Below, one piece after another: positions 1 through 9,763 of a stretch of DNA of 64,000 nt (within the stretch, counting starts at the first letter, position 1; each line of letters opens with the position of its first letter). Source of the stretch: Streptomyces sp. NBC_00078 (lineage in GTDB: Bacteria; Actinomycetota; Actinomycetes; Streptomycetales; Streptomycetaceae); contig NZ_JAPELX010000001.1 of NCBI RefSeq assembly GCF_026343335.1, positions 2,604,001 through 2,668,000 on the forward strand, read 5' to 3'. Position numbers and translations under genes: made by a program. A model generated the notes under the pieces. That model made no database searches and had not been told where the DNA came from. It worked only from the letters and a program-made list of their open reading frames with translations.

Positions 1-3000
1 GCGGCCGCTGCTCGACCAGCGGGTCCCGTCCGGCCAGGTGGGCACAGAGCTGTGCCACGGTGCGCTGTTCGAAGACGTCCTTGACCGCCACGTCGAAACC
101 GGCCGCGCGCATCGTTCCGGTCAACGCCACGGCGAGCAGCGAGTCCCCGCCGAGTTCGAAGAATCCGTCCTCGACGCCGACCCGGTCGACGCCCAGGACC
201 TCACGCCAGATCTCGGCCGCCCGCTGCTCCTCATGGGTGCGCGGCGCGACGTACTGCGCGGTGACGGCGAGCGCGGCGCCGTCCGGCGCGGGCAGGGCCC
301 GTCGGTCCAGCTTCCCGTTGACCGTCAACGGCAGCGCGGCCAGCGTCACGAACGCCGACGGGACCATGTAGGCCGGAAGCGCCGCCTCGGCGACCGAGCG
401 CAGCCCCGCGGCCCAGGTGCGCTGCTCGGTGGCCGCGCCCTCCTCCGGCACGACATAGGCGACCAGCCGCTTGTCGCCGGGTGTGTCCTCGCGCACGATC
501 ACCACGGCGTCCCGCACCGTCGGCGCCGACGCCACCGTCGCCTCGATCTCGCCGAGTTCGACGCGGTATCCGCGGATCTTCACCTGGTGGTCGGCGCGGC
601 CGAGGAACTCCAGCGAGCCGTCGGCGCGCCGGCGTGCCAGGTCGCCGCTGCGGTAGAGCCGGGCGCCGGGCCTGCCGAAGGGATCGGGCACGAAGCGCGC
701 CGCGGTCAGGTCCGGGCGGCCCGCGTATCCGCGAGCGACCCCGGCTCCGCCGACGTAGATCTCCCCCGGCACGCCGACCGGGGCGAGCCCTCCGTCGCCG
801 TCCAGCAGGTAGATGCGCAGGTCGTCCAGGGGACGGCCGATCGCGTTGGGGGCGCCCTGCGCCAGGTCCTGCTCGGTGATCCGGTGGAAGGTGGAGTGCA
901 CCGTGGTCTCGGTGATCCCGTACATGTTGTACAGGCACGGCGCGTCGAGGCCGAGCCGGTCCGTCCACGGCCGAAGCTCCGCCGGTTCGAGTTTCTCGCC
1001 CGCGAACACCACGGCGCGCAACGCCAGACGCCCGATCCGCGGATCGTCGTCGGCGGCTGCGGCGACCAGAGCGCGGAACGCCGACGGCGTCTGGTTGAGG
1101 AAGGTGACCTCGTGGCGCACCAGCACATCGAGGAAGTCGCTCGGTGACCGGGTGACCGAGGCGGGGACGACGACGAGCTTGCCGCCGTACAGCAGCGAGC
1201 CCCACAGCTCCCACACCGAGACGTCGAACGCGTAGGAGTGGAACAGCGGCCAGACGTCCTGCGGCGAGAACCCGTAGTGACGCTCGGCGGAGGTGAGCAG
1301 CCGCGCCACATGGGCGTGCGTGAGGACGACGCCCTTGGGCTTGCCGGTCGACCCGGAGGTGTAGATCGTGTAGATCAGGTTGTCCGGGCCGGACAACGGC
1401 TTGGGGTCGGCGGTCGGCAGACCGGTCAGGTCCTCGGAGTCGAGGTCGAGCACGGCACCGGTGTGCACGGCGGCGATCTTCTCGGCGTGCTCGCTCTGGG
1501 TGAGAACGATCGGGGCGTGGGCGTCGCCGATGACGTAGGCCAGGCGGTCCGAGGGTGCAGCCGGATCCAGCGGCAGGTATCCGGCCCCTGATTTGAGGAT
1601 GCCCAGCAGCGCGGGGACCAGGTGTTCGCCGCGTTCCAGGCAGACTCCGATCATCTGCTCCGGGCCGGCACCGAGTTGCCGCAGCCGATGCGCGATCCGG
1701 TTGGCCCGCTGGTTCAGTTGGGCGTAGCTGAGTTCCGCGGCGGGCGCGCCGTCGCCGCTGTCGACCACCAGGGCGGTCGCGTCCGGGGTGCGCAGGGCCT
1801 GGGCCTCGAACAGCTCGTGCACGGTGGCCCGCACATCGTGGTCGAAGGTGTCGGCGCGCGGTCGTGAACCCGCTCCGGTGAGCAGGTCGATCTCCGCCCG
1901 GTCCAGGAAGCACAGCCGTGAGAGCGGCAGTTGGGGCGCCTGGGCCACGGATCGCAGCAGAGCGAGGTAGTGCCGCCCGATCCGTTCCACGGTGGCGTCG
2001 TCGAACAGTGCCGTCGGGAAGAGGATCTCGCCGTTGAGCGAACCGTCGGGATGTTCGCTGGCGAGTACGGTCAGGTCGAATCGCGAGGACTTGGCGGCGA
2101 TCGGGAACTCGCTGACGGTGAGCCCGGCCAGGTTGGCCTCGTAGGCACCGGTGGTGCGCAGGCCCAGCATGACCTGGAACAGCGGTGAGCGGGCCGGGTC
2201 CCGGTCCGGGGCAAGCTCCCGCACCAGGTGCTCGAACGGAACCTCCTGGCTGATCAGCGCCTGCTGCACGGTGCGGCCCGTGTGACGCAGCAGCTCCGCG
2301 AAGGTGGGATCGCCCTCCCAGCGGTTGCGCAGAACCAGGGTGTTGATGAAGAAGCCGATCAGGTTCGACGCCTCGGGACGGCCGCGGCCCGCGACCGGCG
2401 ACCCGACGCTGATGTCCCGGCTGCCGGTGTAGCGGTGCAGCAGTACGTTGAACGACGCGAGCAGAACCGCGTAGAGGGTGGTGTCCTGGTCCCGGCCGAT
2501 CGCCCGGAGCCGGTCGGCCAGCTCGGCCGGGATGTCGAACGGAACCATCCGGCCGGTCCAGTCCCGCCGTGCCGGCCGCGGCCGGTCGGTGGGCAGTTCC
2601 AGCGGCTCGATGCCGGCGAGCTGTTCCCGCCAGTACCGCTGCGCCGAGGTGAAGCTCTCCCGGCGGGCCAGCGTCTCGCGCTCCCACACCGCGTAGTCGG
2701 CGTACTGGATGGGGAGCGCCGGCAGCGGGGACGGCCTGCCCTCCACCCTGGCCTGGTAGAGCGCGCGCAGCTCGCGCACCAGGATGTCGATCGACCAGCC
2801 GTCCAGCGCGATGTGATGGCAGGACAGGGCCAGTACGTGGTCCTGCTCGCCGAGCCGGATCAGCAGCGCACGCACCGGCCAGTCGGCGGCCAGGTCGAAC
2901 GGTCGCGACGAGAGCTCGGTCGCGAGTTCGTGCGCGAGGGCCAGCGGATCCGGCGCCGAGGCGACATCGACCACCTCCAGCTCGGCGGCCGCGACCGGCG

Positions 3001-3340
3001 GATCGATCAACTGCCGCGGCTCGCCGCCGCGTTCGACGTAGCGAGTCCGCAGCACCTCGTGGCGCGCGACGACGTCCTGCCACGCCTGGTTCCAGGCCGG
3101 CGCGTCCAGCCTGCCGCGCAGGCGCAGCGCCAGCGGAACGACGTATTCCGTGGATCCGGGGTCGATCCGGTCGATCAGCCACAGCCGCTGCTGCCCGAAC
3201 GACAGCGGCAGCGGACGCGAGCGGTCGGTCGGTGCGATACGGGAGCTCGCACCCGAGCGCGCTCCCGCGCCGCCCGCCAGACGGCTGCGCAGCAGTTGCG
3301 CGCGCAGCTCGTCAGGGGCAGAGGTTTCAACGCCGGTCAT
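1..3340 (-). CDS. Non-ribosomal peptide synthetase module, C-A-T (C-terminal end outside window)
   Basis: Elongation module; 1113 codons are visible and the frame is still open at base 1. Order: condensation domain (about residues 40-440, active site HHIALDG), adenylation domain (about 480-980, YTIYTSGSTGKPKG near residue 655, YGITETTVHSTF, final NGKLDR), carrier domain (FFELGGDSLL, phosphopantetheine Ser near residue 1066). The ten specificity positions read by eye give D-V-W-N-V-A-M-V-H-K, close to the threonine code D-F-W-N-I-G-M-V-H-K, so Thr is the likely substrate (inference). The ATG at 3340 has AAGGAAG about 10 nt upstream and lies 15 bp after the preceding NRPS stop, so the two are co-translated. 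A thioesterase or further modules must lie beyond the window. Confidence 0.95.
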   Translation of the reverse strand, partial: MTGVETSAPDELRAQLLRSRLAGGAGARSGASSRIAPTDRSRPLPLSFGQQRLWLIDRIDPGSTEYVVPLALRLRGRLDAPAWNQAWQDVVARHEVLRTRYVERGGEPRQLIDPPVAAAELEVVDVASAPDPLALAHELATELSSRPFDLAADWPVRALLIRLGEQDHVLALSCHHIALDGWSIDILVRELRALYQARVEGRPSPLPALPIQYADYAVWERETLARRESFTSAQRYWREQLAGIEPLELPTDRPRPARRDWTGRMVPFDIPAELADRLRAIGRDQDTTLYAVLLASFNVLLHRYTGSRDISVGSPVAGRGRPEASNLIGFFINTLVLRNRWEGDPTFAELLRHTGRTVQQALISQEVPFEHLVRELAPDRDPARSPLFQVMLGLRTTGAYEANLAGLTVSEFPIAAKSSRFDLTVLASEHPDGSLNGEILFPTALFDDATVERIGRHYLALLRSVAQAPQLPLSRLCFLDRAEIDLLTGAGSRPRADTFDHDVRATVHELFEAQALRTPDATALVVDSGDGAPAAELSYAQLNQRANRIAHRLRQLGAGPEQMIGVCLERGEHLVPALLGILKSGAGYLPLDPAAPSDRLAYVIGDAHAPIVLTQSEHAEKIAAVHTGAVLDLDSEDLTGLPTADPKPLSGPDNLIYTIYTSGSTGKPKGVVLTHAHVARLLTSAERHYGFSPQDVWPLFHSYAFDVSVWELWGSLLYGGKLVVVPASVTRSPSDFLDVLVRHEVTFLNQTPSAFRALVAAAADDDPRIGRLALRAVVFAGEKLEPAELRPWTDRLGLDAPCLYNMYGITETTVHSTFHRITEQDLAQGAPNAIGRPLDDLRIYLLDGDGGLAPVGVPGEIYVGGAGVARGYAGRPDLTAARFVPDPFGRPGARLYRSGDLARRRADGSLEFLGRADHQVKIRGYRVELGEIEATVASAPTVRDAVVIVREDTPGDKRLVAYVVPEEGAATEQRTWAAGLRSVAEAALPAYMVPSAFVTLAALPLTVNGKLDRRALPAPDGAALAVTAQYVAPRTHEEQRAAEIWREVLGVDRVGVEDGFFELGGDSLLAVALTGTMRAAGFDVAVKDVFEQRTVAQLCAHLAGRDPLVEQRP

Positions 3341-3355
3341 CGTGGCCAACTTCCT

Positions 3356-6300
3356 TCACTGCTGTTCCAGTTGTTCCTGATGGGCCGCCGCGAGCTGTGC
3401 GTCGGACATGTTGTCGATCTCGGCCAGGATCGCGTCCTCCACCGCCTGGGCGAGTTCGGCGACGGTCGGCCCGGCGAAGACGGTGCGCACCGGAAGGTCG
3501 ACGTCGAACTCGTCCTGGATGCGGGCGATCAGCCGCACCGCGGCAAGCGAATTCCCGCCGGCGGCGAAGAAGTTCGTATGCGCTCCGGGGTCGGCGCCGA
3601 GCAGCGCCGAGAAGATCGTCGCGACGCGGATCTGCGCGGGACCGGTGGGAGTGTCGCCGTGCGCGAGAGCGGTGTCGTCGACCCGGATCCGCGGCAGCGC
3701 CGACCGGTCGACCTTTCCGTTGCGGTTGAGCGGAATCAGCTCGACCGCCGCGTACGCCGCCGGAACCATGTAGTCGGGCAGCCGCCGTACGACGTGGGCG
3801 GTGAGTTCGGAGTTCGGGACTTCCGCGCCCACCGGCACGTAGTAGGCGTGCAGCCGGACATCGCCCGGTTCGGGGTCCTGGGGTGTGCCGGATCCGGTGG
3901 CCGCCGCGATCACCACGGCGTCTCGGACGCCTGGGTGCTCACGCAGCACCGCCTCGATCTCGCCGGTCTCCACCCGGTAGCCGCGTACTTTGAGCTGGCC
4001 GTCCATCCGGCCGAGGAACATCACCTCGCCGGTGGGCCCGAACTTGGCCAGGTCCCCGGTGCGGTAGAGGCGCTCGCCCGGTGCACCGTAGGGGTCGGGC
4101 ACGAACCGCGCCGCCGTCCTGGCCGGATCGCCCGTATACCCGTCGGCGACGCCGGCACCGCCGACGCACAGTTCGCCCGGCGACCCGGCCGGTACGCGGT
4201 TCAACGCCTCGTCGAGCACGTGCACGGTGACGCCCGGAAGCGCTCTGCCCAACGGCACGATCCGCTGTTCGGGCTCGCCGGCCACCGGATGGATCGTCGA
4301 GCCGACCGATCCCTCGGTGGGGCCGTATTCGTTGATCAGCCTTCCGTCGCCGAGCAGCCGGCGCCAGTGCTCGGCCTGGCGCGCCGGCAGCGCCTCGCCG
4401 GCGACGACGATCACCGAGGCGAGACTGGCCGCGGCGGCGTCGCCGAGCTGGTGGGCGAGGAGTTCGAGGTGGCCCGGGGTGAGCTTGATGAAGCTGAACG
4501 GACCCGTCTCGGCCAGCACTCGGCCGAGTTCGGCAACCGGAAGGTCACGCGGGGCCATGTGCACCGGCTGCCCGGCGAGCAGCGGCGCGTACAGGTTGGG
4601 CACCACCAGGTCGAACGCGGTCGACGAGAACACCGGCGCCCCGGTCGTCCCCTGCGAGGCGAGATCGCGGACGGCCCACTGCAGATGGTTCGCCAGCCCC
4701 CGGTGCGCCACCCGCACGCCCTTGGGCCTGCCGGTGGAACCGGAGGTGTAGATGACGTAGGCGGTGTCCTGCGGTGTGACGGGCGGGCCGACCGGATCTC
4801 CCGGCCGGTTCTCGACGCGTTCGCGGTGCAGATCCACCATGACCAGTTCGCCGTCGAAGGCCTCGGGCAGCAGGGTGCGGTAGCACGATTCGCTGACCAG
4901 CACCCTCGCTCGCGCGTCGGCGAGCATGTGCCCGATGCGTTGCGCCGGGAAGAGCGGGTCGACCGGCACGTAGGCGGCGCCCGCTTTCCACACGCCGAGC
5001 AGTACGGCGTGCAGGTCGAGCCCGCGTCCGACCAGGACGCCCACCGCGTCGCCGCGGCACACACCGAGGTCCTTCAGCAGTCCGGCGAACTGGTTCGCCT
5101 TCACGTCCAGCTCGCGATAGCTCATCGCCGTGCCCGAGTACGTCACCGCCGGCGCGTCCGGGGTCTTCGCCGCCTGCCGCTCGAAGAGCGCGAGCGCCGT
5201 CTCGGGGCCGAACGCGGCTTCCGTACGATTCCACGCGTCGAATCGCGTGTGCTCGGCCTGGGACAGCAGATCGACTTCGCGCAACGGCAGTTCGGGGCGG
5301 GCCGCGAGGCGTTCGAGCAGCAGACGGAACTGGCCGGCCAGCGCCTCGACCGTGTCGCGGTCGAACAGCGCGGTGGCGTATTCGAAGCCGAAGGCGTACG
5401 AACCTTCGGGTCTGCGGCGTGCGAAGACGGTCAGATCCGTCTTCGCCACCCGCCACGCCTCGCGCATCGCCGCCAGGTCGTCCGAGCCGGACATGCCGCC
5501 GGTGAGTTCCTGGTCGTGCAGGTCGAACGCGACCTGGTACAGCGGGGTCCTGGACAGGTCCCGCTCGCCGGCGTAGGCGTCGACGAGGCGGTCGAACGGC
5601 ACGTCCTGGTGCGCCAGGGCGAAGCGCCGGGCCTCGTCCACTCGCCGCACCGACCGCTCGAAGTCCTCCTCGGGACGCAGCCGGGGACGCACGATCAGGG
5701 AGTTGAGGAAGAAGCCGACGGTCCCCTGCGTCTCCGGGTGCAGCCTGCCCGCGGTCGGCGTGCCGACGGCCACGTCCCACTGTCCGGTCCGGCGTGCCAG
5801 CAACGCGGTGAGCCCGGTCAGCAGCACGGCGAACGGCGTGGCACCGCACCGGCGGCCGATCCGTACGAGTTCCTCGGCGGTCTCGGCGGGCACGTCGAAG
5901 GTGACCAGGGCGCCGGCCTCGTCGCGGACAGGCGGGCGCGGGCGGTCCGCGGGCAGTACGAGCGGTTCGAGGTCCGCCAGTGTGTCCCGCCAGGCGGCGA
6001 CACCGCGGTCGGTGCGGGCGTCGGTGTGCCATTGCCGCTGCCAGTGCGCGTAGTCGGCGTACTGAACAGGTGGCGGTGCCGGCTCGTCTCCGGCGAGAAG
6101 CGCGTGGAAGTCCCGTTCCAGGATGACCGCCGACCAGCCGTCGCAGGCGATGTGGTGCAGGGTCAGCAACAGCAGGTCGTTCCCGCGGCCGTCCGCGGAG
6201 CGCACCAGCAGCGCCCGCCAGACCGGGCCGGCGGCCAGGTCGAAGCCGCGGGCGATCTCGGCGCTCACCTCACCGACCGGGTTCGAGCTCTCGCTGGTGC

Positions 6301-8332
6301 GCAGTTCGACCGGGGTGGACGGATCGATGATCTGCAGCGGCTCGCCGTCCTCCTGCGCATACCGGGTGCGCAGGATCTCGTGGCGCTCGGCGAGCCGGCC
6401 GAGCGCCGCTCGGACCTGCCCCGGGTCGGCCCTCCCATGGAGGCGCACGAACAGCGGAACGGTGTATTCGCCGCTGCCCGGGCGCAGTTGGTCCAGGAAC
6501 CACATGCGCCGCTGTCCGAAGGACAACGGGAGCCGGCCGTCCCGGGCCACGCGGACGATCGGCGGCGGCTCCTCACGACCGGAGCCGTCGGCCCGCGGTG
6601 CCACCAGCAGCGCCTGGTCCGCGACGGTCGTGTGGGTGTAGAGATCCTGGAGACCGACGTCCCTTCCCGTCGCCCGGGTCAGCCGCCCCGCGAGCCGGGT
6701 GAGCAGCAGCGAGTAGCCGCCCAGCTGGAAGAAGTCGTCGTCGGCTCCGACCTTCTCCACGCCGAGCAGTTCCTGCCAGACCTCGGCGACGGCGAGTTCG
6801 GCGTCGGTGCGGGGCGCGAGGTAGGCCGGGCGCGAGGCGAGCACCGACTCCATGCTCGACAGCGCCGATCTGTCGATCTTCCCGTTGGACAGCAGCGGGA
6901 AGCTGTCGACCGAGGTCAGCACCGAGGGGATCATCGGCGCGGGCAGGCGCTCGCGCAGGAACGAGCGCAGGGCCGCCGGAGCGACGTCGCCGACGACGTA
7001 CGCCGTCAGCCGGGCCGCTCCGTCGGATCCGGCCGCCGTGCCGACGACCGCGGCCGTGACCTGAGGATGCGCGGCGATCGCCGTCTCGACCTCGCCCGGC
7101 TCGATGCGGACGCCGCCGACCTTCACCTGCTGGTCGAGGCGGCCCAGGTATTCCAGGTTGCCGTCCTCGCGCCACCGGACGCGGTCGCCGGTGCGGTAGA
7201 GCCGGCCGCCGGCCGGTCCGTGGGGATCGGGGACGAAACGCTGCGCGGTCAGGTCCGGGCGGCCCTCATAGCCGCGGGCCTGCGCCACGCCTCCCACGTA
7301 CAGCTCGCCGGGCACGCCGACCGGGCACGGCTCGCCACCCGGGTCGAGAACCAGCAGTCGTACGCCGGTCACCGGCCGTCCGATGGGAGCGGGCCCGGAC
7401 GACACGTTCCGGTCGCATGGGTGTGCGGCGACGTCGATGGTGCACTCGGTCGGCCCGTAGGTGTTGTACACCTGCGCCGTGGCGGGCACGGCGGCCAGGT
7501 ACTCGGCGTGCAGCGATTCGCCGCCGGATGTCAGGACCCTGAGGCTGTGGCAGCGCGACCACCCGGGTTCGTCGGCGAGCAGCCGAAGAATCGAGGGCAC
7601 GACCTGCAGCACGTTCACCTCGGCGTCGAGGACCGCCCTGACGATCTCGGCCGGGTCGCGTTCGGCTCCCGGCGGGGCGATCACCAGGGTGGCGCCGCAG
7701 GCCTGCGGGGCGAAGATCTCCCAGCCGGCCGCGTCGAACCCCACCGGTGTGCGTTGCAGCACCCGGTCGCCGGGGCCGAGGCCGTGGGTCCTGACCCGCC
7801 AGTCGACGTAGCCGGCGATCCCCTCGTGCGTGATGACGACGCCCTTGGGGTGCCCGGTCGACCCGGACGTGTACAGCACGTAGGCGGCGTTCGCGGGATC
7901 CGGCGCCGGACGGGCGACGTCCGACGGCCGCGCCGCGGCCGTCAGTTCGTCGCCCGCGCCGACCAGCAGGGTGGGCACCGCGTCGGCCGGCAGGACGCCG
8001 GCGTGCGCGTCGTCGGTCAGGACGGCGCGCACACCGGCGTCGGCGACGATCCACCTGGTCCGCTCAGCGGGATGGGCCGGGTCGAGCGGAACGTAGGCCG
8101 CCGCTGCCCGCCACACGCCGAGGAGCGCGACGACGAGATCCAGACCACGCGGCATCAGTACGCCGACCCGGTCCTCCGGGCCGAGGCCGCGGGCGCGCAG
8201 CGTGTCGGCCACCCGGTCCGCCGCGGCGACGAGCTCGCCGTAGGTGAGCGACCGGTCGCCGTCGACGACGGCGACCGCTGCCGGGGTGCGGGCCGCCTGA
8301 TCTACGATCCGGGCAGGCAGCAGCGGGCTCAA
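3356..8332 (-). CDS. Non-ribosomal peptide synthetase, A-T-C-A-T
   Basis: Two-module NRPS of 1658 residues. Order: A1 (YVLYTSGSTGHPKG near 149, YGPTECTIDV), T1 (FFQLGGYSLLL, Ser near 540), C (HHIACDGWS near 725), A2 (YVIYTSGSTGRPKG near 1191, YGPTEGSVGS), T2 (FFAAGGNSLAA, Ser near 1594). It begins directly with an adenylation domain, with no starter condensation domain. Codes read by eye: A1 D-A-W-Q-T-G-T-I-D-K (glutamine-like), A2 D-L-P-K-V-A-E-V-G-K (resembles the Asn/Asp codes D-L-T-K-x-G-E-V-G-K); both calls are tentative. The TTG start at 8332 overlaps the MbtH stop (TTGA). An in-frame GTG at 8383 is possible, but it has no ribosome binding site and would add residues unlike an NRPS. Confidence 0.93.
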   Translation of the reverse strand: MSPLLPARIVDQAARTPAAVAVVDGDRSLTYGELVAAADRVADTLRARGLGPEDRVGVLMPRGLDLVVALLGVWRAAAAYVPLDPAHPAERTRWIVADAGVRAVLTDDAHAGVLPADAVPTLLVGAGDELTAAARPSDVARPAPDPANAAYVLYTSGSTGHPKGVVITHEGIAGYVDWRVRTHGLGPGDRVLQRTPVGFDAAGWEIFAPQACGATLVIAPPGAERDPAEIVRAVLDAEVNVLQVVPSILRLLADEPGWSRCHSLRVLTSGGESLHAEYLAAVPATAQVYNTYGPTECTIDVAAHPCDRNVSSGPAPIGRPVTGVRLLVLDPGGEPCPVGVPGELYVGGVAQARGYEGRPDLTAQRFVPDPHGPAGGRLYRTGDRVRWREDGNLEYLGRLDQQVKVGGVRIEPGEVETAIAAHPQVTAAVVGTAAGSDGAARLTAYVVGDVAPAALRSFLRERLPAPMIPSVLTSVDSFPLLSNGKIDRSALSSMESVLASRPAYLAPRTDAELAVAEVWQELLGVEKVGADDDFFQLGGYSLLLTRLAGRLTRATGRDVGLQDLYTHTTVADQALLVAPRADGSGREEPPPIVRVARDGRLPLSFGQRRMWFLDQLRPGSGEYTVPLFVRLHGRADPGQVRAALGRLAERHEILRTRYAQEDGEPLQIIDPSTPVELRTSESSNPVGEVSAEIARGFDLAAGPVWRALLVRSADGRGNDLLLLTLHHIACDGWSAVILERDFHALLAGDEPAPPPVQYADYAHWQRQWHTDARTDRGVAAWRDTLADLEPLVLPADRPRPPVRDEAGALVTFDVPAETAEELVRIGRRCGATPFAVLLTGLTALLARRTGQWDVAVGTPTAGRLHPETQGTVGFFLNSLIVRPRLRPEEDFERSVRRVDEARRFALAHQDVPFDRLVDAYAGERDLSRTPLYQVAFDLHDQELTGGMSGSDDLAAMREAWRVAKTDLTVFARRRPEGSYAFGFEYATALFDRDTVEALAGQFRLLLERLAARPELPLREVDLLSQAEHTRFDAWNRTEAAFGPETALALFERQAAKTPDAPAVTYSGTAMSYRELDVKANQFAGLLKDLGVCRGDAVGVLVGRGLDLHAVLLGVWKAGAAYVPVDPLFPAQRIGHMLADARARVLVSESCYRTLLPEAFDGELVMVDLHRERVENRPGDPVGPPVTPQDTAYVIYTSGSTGRPKGVRVAHRGLANHLQWAVRDLASQGTTGAPVFSSTAFDLVVPNLYAPLLAGQPVHMAPRDLPVAELGRVLAETGPFSFIKLTPGHLELLAHQLGDAAAASLASVIVVAGEALPARQAEHWRRLLGDGRLINEYGPTEGSVGSTIHPVAGEPEQRIVPLGRALPGVTVHVLDEALNRVPAGSPGELCVGGAGVADGYTGDPARTAARFVPDPYGAPGERLYRTGDLAKFGPTGEVMFLGRMDGQLKVRGYRVETGEIEAVLREHPGVRDAVVIAAATGSGTPQDPEPGDVRLHAYYVPVGAEVPNSELTAHVVRRLPDYMVPAAYAAVELIPLNRNGKVDRSALPRIRVDDTALAHGDTPTGPAQIRVATIFSALLGADPGAHTNFFAAGGNSLAAVRLIARIQDEFDVDLPVRTVFAGPTVAELAQAVEDAILAEIDNMSDAQLAAAHQEQLEQQ

Positions 8333-8544
8333 CTGAGCTGCCCCATGCGTCGGCGAAGGCTGGCCGGCCGCATGTCCGTCCACACTTCGGCGATGTGCGC
8401 CAGGCACGCGTCCTCGGTGCCCTCGAAGCCTTCCGCATGCCATCCGGCCGGAAGCTCACGTCCGAGCCACCAGATGGAGTGCTGGTCCTCGTCGTTGCGC
8501 ACCACCAGATGGGTCGGTGCCGCCTGTTCTGTCTGCTCTGTCAC
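8329..8544 (-). CDS. MbtH-like NRPS accessory protein
   Basis: 71-residue MbtH-family protein, a chaperone-like partner that binds and activates NRPS adenylation domains. The family signature is clear: NDEDQHSIWW near the N-terminus, then LPAGWHAEGF and a C-terminal WTDMRP segment, with the conserved tryptophans present. The GTG start at 8544 has GAGGGGAA about 8 nt upstream; longer in-frame starts add unrelated residues. The stop overlaps the TTG start of the downstream NRPS, implying translational coupling and one MbtH per NRPS pair. Length matches the family (about 60-75 residues). Confidence 0.96.
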   Translation of the reverse strand: MTEQTEQAAPTHLVVRNDEDQHSIWWLGRELPAGWHAEGFEGTEDACLAHIAEVWTDMRPASLRRRMGQLS

Positions 8545-8599
8545 AGCGTTCCCCTCATTCGACCTGAAGTCCACTGTCGAAAGCAGCGCTATATCGGAC

Positions 8600-9760
8600 C
8601 TATACCGAATCAGGACGGTGCAGCAGATCGTCGGCAATGATGCCGCGCATAATCTCTGACGTGCCGCCGTAAAGCCGGGTCACCCGGGTGTCGGCGTACA
8701 GGCGGGCGATCGGGAATTCGGTGACGAACCCGTAGCCGCCGTGCAACTGCAGGCATTGGTCGATCACTTGGCCGGCCGTCTCGGAGGCGAACAGTTTGCA
8801 GGCGGCCGCGTCGACCGCGCTCAGTTCGCCCGCGTCGAAAAGGTCGAGCGCCCGATCGGTCATCGCCTGCATGGCCTGTACTCGTGCCGTGCAGTCGGCG
8901 AGCACGAATTTGGTGTTCTGAAAAGTGGAGACGGCCCGGCCGAACGCCTTGCGCTCCTTGACGTAGGCGACGGTATGGCGGACCGCCGCGGCTGCCTGTG
9001 CCGTCGCCCCCAGGGCGATCGCCATCCGTTCCTCGGCGAGGTTGTGCACCAGGTACTTGAATCCCTGGCCCGCTTCACCGAGGAGGTTGGCCGCGGGCAC
9101 CCGCACCTCGTCGAAGAACAACTCGACCGTGTCCTGGGCGTGCAGTCCGATCTTCTCCAGCCGCCTGCCCACCGTGAATCCGGGCGAGTGGGCGTCGACG
9201 CACAGGACCGACAGGCCGCGCCGTTCGTCGCCGGGTATGCGTGCCACCACCAGCACCAGATCCGCCTGGGCGCCGCCGGAGATGAACGTCTTGGATCCGC
9301 GCAGCACGTAGTGCTTGCCGTCCTCGGACAGCGTCGCGGTGGTGGTGATCCCGGCGAGGTCGGAACCCGCCCCCGGTTCGGTCATCGCGATGGCGGTCAT
9401 CATCTCGCCGCTGACGAACGGCGGCAGCCAGCGCTCCTTCTGCTCGTCGTCGGCGAAGGTCATCAGATACGGGAGCACCAGGTTGAAGTGGACCGGGGCG
9501 GCGCCCAGACCGACGCCGGCCCTGGTGGTCTCCTCGATGAGGATCGCGTTGTACTTGTAGCTGCGCTCTCCCGCGCCGCCGTACGCGACCGGGGCGCGGA
9601 TGCCGAACACACCCAGCTCGCCCAGCCGCCGGTAGAGCCGGCGCGGAACCTGGCCGGCTCGTTCCCATTCGTGGTGGTGCGGCACGACCTCCGCCTGCAG
9701 GAAATCGCGGATCACGCGCCGGAACGCCTCGTGGTCGGCGTCGTAGACAGTGCGCCGCAT
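8600..9760 (-). CDS. Acyl-CoA dehydrogenase family flavoprotein
   Basis: 386 residues, normal for the family. FAD-dependent alpha,beta-dehydrogenation of an acyl thioester is the family reaction. Visible signatures: AMTEPGAGSDLAG (substrate/FAD loop), FISGGAQADL, LHGGYGFVTEFPIARLY and YGGTSEIMRG, where the Glu is the usual catalytic base. The ATG at 9760 sits 3 bp after the GMC oxidoreductase stop, with AAGGGG inside the end of that gene. In lipopeptide clusters such as friulimicin, an enzyme of this family installs a double bond in the fatty acyl chain; a similar tailoring role, on acyl-ACP or on an amino-acid side chain, is inferred here. Confidence 0.92.
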   Translation of the reverse strand: MRRTVYDADHEAFRRVIRDFLQAEVVPHHHEWERAGQVPRRLYRRLGELGVFGIRAPVAYGGAGERSYKYNAILIEETTRAGVGLGAAPVHFNLVLPYLMTFADDEQKERWLPPFVSGEMMTAIAMTEPGAGSDLAGITTTATLSEDGKHYVLRGSKTFISGGAQADLVLVVARIPGDERRGLSVLCVDAHSPGFTVGRRLEKIGLHAQDTVELFFDEVRVPAANLLGEAGQGFKYLVHNLAEERMAIALGATAQAAAAVRHTVAYVKERKAFGRAVSTFQNTKFVLADCTARVQAMQAMTDRALDLFDAGELSAVDAAACKLFASETAGQVIDQCLQLHGGYGFVTEFPIARLYADTRVTRLYGGTSEIMRGIIADDLLHRPDSV

Positions 9761-9763
9761 GGG

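Noticed and set aside
231..3182. Minus-strand open frame of 983 codons in the first 3 kb
   Set aside because: Arg/Ala/Gly-rich shadow in a different frame from the real C-A-T module, which reads HHIALDG, TSGSTG and LGGDSL in its own frame.
2228..8659. Plus-strand open frame of 2143 codons antisense to the NRPS genes
   Set aside because: Codes for low-complexity Arg/Gly/Val/Gln-rich sequence with no domain; it is the GC-bias shadow of the minus-strand NRPS, whose motifs are unmistakable.
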